From a virus: a stretch of 23,122 nucleotides of DNA. Below are positions 1-5,657 of the stretch, one piece after another; the stretch's first letter is position 1, and each line of letters starts with the position of its first letter. The notes under the pieces are model-generated. The model saw only the letters and a program-made list of their open reading frames with translations, was not told the origin of the DNA and made no database searches. The stretch is from IMG/VR virus record IMGVR_UViG_3300032736_000614, positions 1-23,122 of that record; one strand, 5' to 3'. The position numbers and the translations under genes were made by a program.

Positions 1-2
1 TC

Positions 3-230
3 CTTCTTGAGAGATATGTTAAAATCCCCTTGTTATTTTTCATTTTGGGGCTTTTAACGCCTTTTGTGGCTTTTTTTATAGCGTTACGGCAATGCGGTGG
101 TATAAATCCTTTATCGGCATGGGGTTCTCTGGTGCGAGTTCCTCCTCCCAAACATGAAGGAAAAAAAAGCAAAGCCAGCTGGTGTCGGAGCGCGAGGTCG
201 TCGACCGGGTTCTGGAAGGAAGACTTCTAA
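3..230 (+). CDS. Possible 3' end of an upstream membrane-protein gene (partial)
   Basis: A reading frame open from the left edge runs to a TAA at 228-230. Its first 35 residues include a strongly hydrophobic stretch (about residues 8-30, rich in Leu, Phe, Ile and Ala) flanked by charged residues, as in a single membrane helix. The downstream part is basic and without recognisable character. It overlaps the small terminase gene by 77 bases, longer than any other overlap here, and a start could only lie left of the window or at a TTG at 30. It may be the tail of an upstream gene such as a lysis or membrane protein, or chance. If it is not coding, bases 1-153 hold nothing else I can name. Confidence 0.22.
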   Translation, partial: LLERYVKIPLLFFILGLLTPFVAFFIALRQCGGINPLSAWGSLVRVPPPKHEGKKSKASWCRSARSSTGFWKEDF

Positions 231-774
231 ATGGCCGATTTACAAAACCCTGGCCGAGTGTTCTCGTGAGACAGGAATTTCATCCGCACATCTGCAGGAG
301 ATGAGGCGACTCGGGTGCCCCGCCATTTCCGGCAAGATCGTTCACCTCGGAAAGCTGATGCCGTGGCTGGCGGCAAAGAAGCTTTCGACCATCGACGCAG
401 AATCGGGAGAGGAAAACCTGTCGCACCGGGCGGCGTTGGATAAGTGGAGAGCGGCACGGGAGAAGATTCGTTTGGACAAGGACATGGAATCGGTGATCCC
501 AAAGGCCGAGGTCAGGGAGGGGCTTCAGGCCGTGATGGGAATTTTGTTTTCGTTTTTGGAAAGGGTGTTTTGCAATGAGCTGCCTCCGGTTCTGAAGGGA
601 TTGGATGAACGCTCGATGAGCCTTCGTTGCAAGAAGGAGACGGAAGATCTGAAGGGTCAGCTACGGAACAAGTTCTCAGAGTTCGCTGGTAAGGTTAACG
701 GAGACCAAGAAGACCTTGGTGATTTGAATGATGAAGAAAGTGAGACATCAGAAGATGAGTCCCAGCGAGATTAA
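154..774 (+). CDS. Terminase small subunit (Nu1-like, DNA recognition for packaging)
   Basis: This 206-residue protein fits the terminase small subunit, which binds the packaging site on phage DNA and recruits the large subunit. After a basic Gly/Arg/Lys-rich start (residues 1-26) comes a helix-turn-helix-like segment at about 28-73 with the pattern TLAECSRETGIS..HLQEMRRLGCP followed by GKIVHLGKLMPWL, as in Nu1-type winged-helix DNA-binding domains. Residues 93-130 are a charged helix (KWRAAREKIRLDKD) and a conserved-looking VIPKAEVREGL segment often seen in this family before the oligomerisation part. The C-terminus is very acidic. No good ribosome binding site precedes the ATG. The position directly upstream of the GpA-like large terminase supports the call. 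The family assignment is from pattern and context. Confidence 0.78.
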   Translation: MKEKKAKPAGVGARGRRPGSGRKTSKWPIYKTLAECSRETGISSAHLQEMRRLGCPAISGKIVHLGKLMPWLAAKKLSTIDAESGEENLSHRAALDKWRAAREKIRLDKDMESVIPKAEVREGLQAVMGILFSFLERVFCNELPPVLKGLDERSMSLRCKKETEDLKGQLRNKFSEFAGKVNGDQEDLGDLNDEESETSEDESQRD

Positions 775-994
775 AAAAACAAGCGTCGATGAAATTAACA
801 GCCATTGCCGGGATGTTATTTTGGAAGTGTCGAAGCTGAGTCCTGAAATTCGGGTGCAGGTTTTTACGTGCATGATCAATCAGATTGCAACCTGCCTGGA
901 AAAGCGATCTGCCGATCTGTTGGTTGAGACGAAGTTCTTTCGTGAGCAGCTGCTTGGCGGCGTTTACCAAAAGCCGTATAACAATCCCGAATGA
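728..994 (+). CDS. Small protein between the two terminase genes, function unknown
   Basis: This 88-residue, mostly helical-looking protein begins within the 3' end of the small terminase gene (47-base overlap) and ends in an ATGATAG junction with the large terminase start at 991, so it is probably translationally coupled to both. An in-frame ATG at 755 (MSPSEI...) is an alternative start that would shorten the overlap. Residues 19-60 read as an amphipathic helix pair (VDEINSHCRDVILEVSKLS, then EIRVQVFTCMINQIATCLEK). I see no known motif. Lambda has no gene at this position, so a packaging accessory role is only suggested by place. The tight spacing argues that it is a real gene. Confidence 0.62.
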   Translation: MMKKVRHQKMSPSEIKKTSVDEINSHCRDVILEVSKLSPEIRVQVFTCMINQIATCLEKRSADLLVETKFFREQLLGGVYQKPYNNPE

Positions 995-2832
995 TAGACG
1001 ATCTTTCAACCTGGGTCGCGGCAGCGGCGAGAGATTCCGTTCCCCCCGATGCGGCGAAGTCTGTCATCGAGTGGGCTCAGAAGAACGTACGTCTCCCGGG
1101 TTCTGCCAGGTCAGAGAAATACGATGCGAGCATCACGCCGTGGACCAATGAACCTCTGGAGATGGCATGTTCCGGAGAGGCGAAGGTCATCACTTTTATT
1201 AAGCCCGTCCAGGGCGGCGGGTCGGTTGCGGGGGAGGTGGCGATCTGCTACTGGTTGGCCACAGAATCTGGTGGTGACGTTCAGTACAACTGGAACGATG
1301 ACGGGAAAGCCAAGGACCGGTGGGACAAGAGGTTTGAGAGAATCTTGAGGGCATGTCCGGCGGTGATGGTCCGGGCACCGAAGGACGACAAGATTGCGGG
1401 GAAGATGAAGAAATGCCTGTGGCTCTTTCCTCATTGCAATTTAACTGTCCAGGGAGTCTTTCAGCCAAACAACCTGACGAGCGATTCGATCCGGTTTCAG
1501 GTAAACGAGGAGCTTCATTCATGGGAATCAGGAAGGTTGGCGCAGGCTTACGGTCGAACGACAGCCGTCTGGAACTATGTGATTTTTAACATCTCGAACG
1601 GCGGGAACAACAACGACCAGCTTCACGTTGCGATGATGGAAGGAACGAACCAGCAATGGGAGGTTCCGTGTTCCGGATGCGGAAAATTCCATGTCATGAG
1701 AACGAAATGGGATGAGAACCACCCGGAGCTCGGAGGGTTGAGATATAATTCGGACAAGTGCAAATACGATGACGGAAGCTACAACTACAAGAGGTTGGAG
1801 CGAACGATCCGGTATCAGTTCCCGTGTGGCCATCAAATTTCTGACGATCGGTTTGAGCGCAGGAAGATGAGTCTGGGTGGCCGATACGGGAAACCGCGGA
1901 ACAGGGGGGCGAAGCTCGAGAACCGGAGTTATTCGCTTGAGGCCGTGTCGGTCGATTACATCCCGTGGATCAAACTCATTCAAGAGAAGCACACGGCTCT
2001 GAAGGCTTTGAGGCTTGGGGATCCGGAGCCGTACATGCGATACATTAAAGATCGTGAGTGTGGGTTCTGGGATGATGATGACAGACCGGTCCTGGGAACG
2101 ATTGTTCTGAATGAAGAGCTGAAGAAGGCCCGGGAAGGTTTGCCTGACAGGATCGCAAGATTGGCGGCGTTGGATCGTCAGATGGGTAATAAAAACAAGG
2201 GAGAGCTTCCGCATTGGTGGGTTGTGATTCGGGACGTTCGGGCGAATGGCGACTCGAGGCTCGTTTGGGAGGGGAAATGTTTAACCGACGAGGACGCGGC
2301 AGACACGACGGTGCGACACGATGTGCCTCCGGTGGCGGTTGTGTGCGATTCCGGAGATGACACGACGCACGTTTACAACTTCTGTTTGAAGCATGGTTTC
2401 AACGCAATCAAGGGATCCGGAGAGGCATCCTTTGCGTCTGACGGGGGTGTCCGGAGGATTTTCTCGAGCGCGAAGCCGCTGTATTTGATGGCGAACCTCC
2501 CGACACCGACGAGGGATAACCCCCATGAGGAGCCGATGTTCTGGTTTTATTCAAAGCAGGGCATCCGAGAGAGGTTGCACTACATCCGAGCATCGAATCT
2601 TTTGAAATGGGAGGTTCCGGGGGATGTTTCGGACGATTACAAGGCGCACATGGAATCTGAGGAACTGCAGGAGCGGAAGATGCCGCGTTCAAACGAAATC
2701 ATCAGGGAATTTGTCCAGGTGAAACGTAGGAATGACTTATATGTCTGCGAATGCTATATAGCAATGCTGATGGATATTTTGGGTCTCGTCGGAGCACAGG
2801 CGGTAGAAAACACTAAGCGTAAAAAAAGGTGA
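991..2832 (+). CDS. Terminase large subunit, GpA family (packaging ATPase and nuclease)
   Basis: The protein has 613 residues, close to the usual 600-650 of GpA-type large terminases, which cut concatemeric DNA and pump it into the prohead. Residues 71-78 (KPVQGGGS) form a deviant Walker A with Lys at the N-terminal side, as in lambda gpA, and no classical GKT lysine. Residues 168-180 (RFQVNEELHSWES) sit at the Walker B position but with Asn before the Glu. A zinc-ribbon-like pair follows (C227-x2-C230 and C279-G-H281). The nuclease half shows LAALDRQ around D395 and VVCDSGDDTTHVY around D453, the typical acidic positions. The start overlaps the previous stop (ATGA). It is followed three bases later by a sugar dehydrogenase gene that uses the AAAGG inside this gene's last codons as its ribosome binding site. 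Confidence 0.95.
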   Translation: MIDDLSTWVAAAARDSVPPDAAKSVIEWAQKNVRLPGSARSEKYDASITPWTNEPLEMACSGEAKVITFIKPVQGGGSVAGEVAICYWLATESGGDVQYNWNDDGKAKDRWDKRFERILRACPAVMVRAPKDDKIAGKMKKCLWLFPHCNLTVQGVFQPNNLTSDSIRFQVNEELHSWESGRLAQAYGRTTAVWNYVIFNISNGGNNNDQLHVAMMEGTNQQWEVPCSGCGKFHVMRTKWDENHPELGGLRYNSDKCKYDDGSYNYKRLERTIRYQFPCGHQISDDRFERRKMSLGGRYGKPRNRGAKLENRSYSLEAVSVDYIPWIKLIQEKHTALKALRLGDPEPYMRYIKDRECGFWDDDDRPVLGTIVLNEELKKAREGLPDRIARLAALDRQMGNKNKGELPHWWVVIRDVRANGDSRLVWEGKCLTDEDAADTTVRHDVPPVAVVCDSGDDTTHVYNFCLKHGFNAIKGSGEASFASDGGVRRIFSSAKPLYLMANLPTPTRDNPHEEPMFWFYSKQGIRERLHYIRASNLLKWEVPGDVSDDYKAHMESEELQERKMPRSNEIIREFVQVKRRNDLYVCECYIAMLMDILGLVGAQAVENTKRKKR

Positions 2833-2835
2833 AAC

Positions 2836-3702
2836 ATGAGTCTTAAAACGAAGGTTGGGGTGATCGGTCAGGGGTTTGTTGGGAAAACATATGCAGATTT
2901 TCTTGAAAAGAAGGAAGGGGTAGAGGTCATCCGATACTCTCTTGATGATCAGTTCATTCACAACAAGGAAGACATTAAAGATTGTGAAATTGTGCTGGTC
3001 GCGGTGCCGACCCCGACCCACAGAGCGTTCGGACAGGATCTTTCTGCGCTCAACGGGGCAATGGGAATCATCGGTCCTGGTGCGATCGTGATAATCAAAT
3101 CAACGGTGCTCCCGGGGACAACCAGGACATTATCAGAGGTGCATCCGGATAAAGTTGTCCTGTTTTCTCCTGAATTCCTGAGTGAGAAAACAGCAAAGAC
3201 TGACGTTGAACATCCTTTTTTAGTCATCATAGGAACCCCGTATTCTGATGACCTGAGCCTTGAGGCGGCACTTAAATTTAACAGCCTGCTTGGATATGCT
3301 GATGCAAAACCGAAAGTCTGCACATCTGATGAAGCGGAGCTTTTTAAGTATATTCACAACGTCAGCGGATACATCAACATCGTGATGTATAACATGTTTT
3401 CTGAGGTCGTTGATTGCCCGGGTTTTAAAGGGAACTGGGATTCGGTGAAGGAGTTAATTAAATCTGACCGCTGGCTTGCGCGTGAATATTCAGATGTTAA
3501 CCACAATGGTCACGGAGCCGGGGGAAGGTGTTTTATTAAAGACTTCGCGGCATTCCGGAGGTATGCAGACACCTGTGGATACGGACAGGGGTTGGATCTG
3601 AACAGCAGAAACCTACTTCATTCTATACAGATGAAGAACCACGCTCTCTTGAAAGCCTCACACAAAGACATTGAAATATTAAATGAGGTGGTTGGGCGAT
3701 AA
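2836..3702 (+). CDS. UDP-glucose/GDP-mannose dehydrogenase family protein, short form
   Basis: Enzymes of this family oxidise the C6 alcohol of a nucleotide sugar to a carboxylate using two NAD+, giving for example UDP-glucuronate. The sequence has the NAD-binding GxGxxG at residues 11-16 (GQGFVG), VAVPTPT at 55-61, KSTVLPGTTR at 88-97, SPEFLSE at 111-117, the central-domain Lys in LFKYIHN (K171) and the catalytic Cys in GGRCFIKD (C232). Length is 288 residues against roughly 390-450 for full enzymes; the whole C-terminal nucleotide-sugar-binding domain is absent. A ribosome binding site AAAGGTGA lies six bases before the ATG. It is sandwiched between terminase and portal-side genes, an unusual place for a metabolic gene. 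Substrate is unknown, and activity without the C-terminal domain is uncertain. Confidence 0.9.
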   Translation: MSLKTKVGVIGQGFVGKTYADFLEKKEGVEVIRYSLDDQFIHNKEDIKDCEIVLVAVPTPTHRAFGQDLSALNGAMGIIGPGAIVIIKSTVLPGTTRTLSEVHPDKVVLFSPEFLSEKTAKTDVEHPFLVIIGTPYSDDLSLEAALKFNSLLGYADAKPKVCTSDEAELFKYIHNVSGYINIVMYNMFSEVVDCPGFKGNWDSVKELIKSDRWLAREYSDVNHNGHGAGGRCFIKDFAAFRRYADTCGYGQGLDLNSRNLLHSIQMKNHALLKASHKDIEILNEVVGR

Positions 3703-3709
3703 ATGTTAA

Positions 3710-3751
3710 CTGTTGCACAACAGATGACTCAGGTATAATGTCCTGAGTCAT
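3710..3751 (+). promoter_or_regulatory. Promoter-like region inside two adjacent inverted repeats
   Basis: The gap after the dehydrogenase gene holds two perfect dyads. The first is CTGTTG at 3710-3715 and CAACAG at 3718-3723. The second is ATGACTCAGG at 3724-3733 and CCTGAGTCAT at 3742-3751, and its 8-base centre starts with a consensus TATAAT (3734-3739). A weak -35 candidate TTGCAC (3713-3718) lies 15 bases upstream, shorter than the usual 17. The second dyad covers the ATG at 3750, so it could act on DNA as an operator or in RNA as a hairpin hiding the start codon. There is no T-run, so a terminator is unlikely. Confidence 0.5.
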
Positions 3752-4139
3752 GGTGAGCACGAGATTCAAGAGGTTGTTTGTAAGAAATCTGTTGGAGACT
3801 GCTGTAGATACGTCGACGACCATTCTCGCTTTACTTAAATCTCTTACAAAGGCTCGGATAACTGAGGTTCAAAAGGGAAAGATCGTAATATCAACAAGCG
3901 GCAACGGTCACAGGACAGACTTCAGTTTTCCAGATGGGTTCTCTCCATCGGACACGATTGACCTTCTGAGTGAGCTAAGGGACAGGTATGAGGAAGCCTC
4001 TGCTGCCCTGATAGCAGCCGGGACAGCTGTTCCGACGGATACTCAGCTTCATAATGAAATGCTTGATCATCTGAACCGTCAGGTGCAGGTGTGGAATGAT
4101 TTCTCTGGATTAAGAGAAACCCCAACAGAGCAGACATGA
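3750..4139 (+). CDS. gpW-like head-tail connector candidate
   Basis: This 129-residue protein lies between the terminase block and the portal, the position of gpW in lambda. Residues 27-80 follow the gpW layout: a helix (ILALLKSLTKARI), a two-stranded hairpin (TEVQKGKIVISTSGNGHRTDFSF), then a helix (PSDTIDLLSELRDRYEEA). That resembles the lambda pattern of an allowable TGK-x-V, a 'GR-x-V-x-F' strand and a 'DL-x2-x-I-x-EL' helix. gpW itself is 68 residues, so this protein has extra N- and C-terminal parts. In lambda the family protein stabilises packaged heads and forms the platform for tail attachment. No ribosome binding site is seen, and the start codon lies in an inverted repeat. The stop overlaps the portal start (ATGA). 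The gene is likely real; the gpW assignment is pattern-based. Confidence 0.72.
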   Translation: MVSTRFKRLFVRNLLETAVDTSTTILALLKSLTKARITEVQKGKIVISTSGNGHRTDFSFPDGFSPSDTIDLLSELRDRYEEASAALIAAGTAVPTDTQLHNEMLDHLNRQVQVWNDFSGLRETPTEQT

Positions 4140-5656
4140 AATTAAAAGACAGATTGAAATTGGCAATGGCTGCGTTTCTGCCGAACTCGTTTTTCGATCG
4201 ATACGAAGCTGGGCAGAGGTATTCAACGCGCAGATCTCGCCTGAACGGGTATGTTCAGGATGCGAGGTTTGATGCTGATTCGGCAACGAGGATCGAGATT
4301 CTTAGGAAAAGCCGTTATTTCGAGAGGAACAACGGCATTGTGAATCGTCTTGCTGATTTGTTTGAGCAATACACTTCCGGGCCTACCGGCCTTGCGTTCG
4401 TTCCTTCGTCCTCGGACGAGGAATGGAACATTAAAGCGAAAGATTACTGGGATTCGTGGACTCCCAGAGCGGATCTGACCAGCAAAGCGTCGTTGGCAAC
4501 GATGATGAGCCTTTGTTCAAGGTCTTGGATGATCGATGGGGAGATTTTCATCAACAAGACATCAGGAAAGAAGCGTGCAGGGCAGCGCAGTTATCCGAGA
4601 ATTCAGTTAATTGAATCGCACCGAGTTGAAACGCCACCGGATCTCGCTGGAGAGAGGAATGTGATCGATGGTGTGGAGGTGGATGAGCGTGGGAGACCTG
4701 TCGCATACTGGGTGCGCGATGAATCGTTAGATGCGTCTGCTTTCGGTGCCGACAAATACAACCGGCTGAAAGCGGATGACATCGTGCATCTGTTTGAACC
4801 GAGCAGGCCAGGAATGGTTCGAGGTCTTCCGATGCTTTATCCGGTTTTGAACGACCTTCATGATTTGGATGATCTGCAGCTTCTTGAGATGGACGCATCA
4901 AAGGATGCGGCGTCGATCACGAACGTCATTAAAACAAAGACTGGAGAGATTGATCTTTCGGACCTTAGAAGGTTCAGAATGTCTGTTTCCGGCACCGACG
5001 GAACGTCCGGTGGATCTTCGCAAGACAGGACGAGCTATTATGATGAAATGTTCCAAGGGAAAGCGAAGGTTCTTCAGCACGGCGATGAATTCGATCAATT
5101 TAAAAGCGAACGCCCGAGTGTTGCGGTTCGGGACTACTGGGATTATTTAACATCAAAGATTTGCGCTGGAGTCGGTATATCGAAGCTTTTGGTTCTCCCC
5201 TGGTCAATGCAGGGAACGGTTGCGAGAAGTGATCTCGATGTCGCTTCCGCGTTCTTCCGGAGCCGCTCGGCTGTGTTGGCCACTGCATTTTCGGATGTAT
5301 ACGAATACGTGATGAAGTGGGGGACGAGCAATGTTCTGGAGATATCGGACCCCCCTGTAGACTGGTATAAGGTGACGGTCAGACCTCCGAGGAGCGTTAA
5401 TGTTGATGTCGGAAGAAACGCCAAGGCGTTGATTTCTGAATATTCTGCCGGGTGGAGGACGCTCGAAGAAATCTGCGGGGAACTCGGATCTGATTGGCGG
5501 GATGTCCTTAGAAAGCGTGCTGTTGAGAGACGGTATGCAAGGAGTCTCGAGTCAGAATTTGATCTTGAAGAGGGTGAGCTCATTGAAGCGGCCATGGAAG
5601 CAATCCAGAAGAGTGAGAAAATGGAACCCGCACAAGTAACTGTAGAGGAAACTTAA
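4136..5656 (+). CDS. Portal protein, lambda gpB family
   Basis: Portal subunits form the dodecameric ring at one head vertex through which DNA passes and to which the terminase and tail dock. At 506 residues it matches the usual 480-550 of lambda-type portals. The typical N-terminal pattern is present: RYSTRRSRLNGYVQDARFDADS, then RIEILRKSRYFERNNGIVNRLADLFEQY (residues 47-79), a WMIDGEIFI strand near 132-140, RIQLIESHRVETP near 155-167, an IDGVEVDERGRPVAYWV hairpin near 177-193, and the LKADDIVHLFEPSRPGMVRGLP segment near 215-236. The C-terminus is Glu-rich. The start overlaps the upstream stop by four bases. The next gene starts after one spacer base with AGAGGAAA, inside this gene's end, as ribosome binding site. 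Confidence 0.95.
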   Translation: MKLKDRLKLAMAAFLPNSFFDRYEAGQRYSTRRSRLNGYVQDARFDADSATRIEILRKSRYFERNNGIVNRLADLFEQYTSGPTGLAFVPSSSDEEWNIKAKDYWDSWTPRADLTSKASLATMMSLCSRSWMIDGEIFINKTSGKKRAGQRSYPRIQLIESHRVETPPDLAGERNVIDGVEVDERGRPVAYWVRDESLDASAFGADKYNRLKADDIVHLFEPSRPGMVRGLPMLYPVLNDLHDLDDLQLLEMDASKDAASITNVIKTKTGEIDLSDLRRFRMSVSGTDGTSGGSSQDRTSYYDEMFQGKAKVLQHGDEFDQFKSERPSVAVRDYWDYLTSKICAGVGISKLLVLPWSMQGTVARSDLDVASAFFRSRSAVLATAFSDVYEYVMKWGTSNVLEISDPPVDWYKVTVRPPRSVNVDVGRNAKALISEYSAGWRTLEEICGELGSDWRDVLRKRAVERRYARSLESEFDLEEGELIEAAMEAIQKSEKMEPAQVTVEET

Positions 5657-5657
5657 A

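Noticed and set aside
78-106. TATAAA at 101-106 as a promoter for the terminase genes
   Set aside because: No -35 element at an acceptable distance; AT-rich sequence of this kind is expected by chance.
1528-2214. Minus-strand frame of 228 codons inside the large terminase gene
   Set aside because: The plus-strand gene has clear family motifs throughout; the antisense frame has no motif or start signal.
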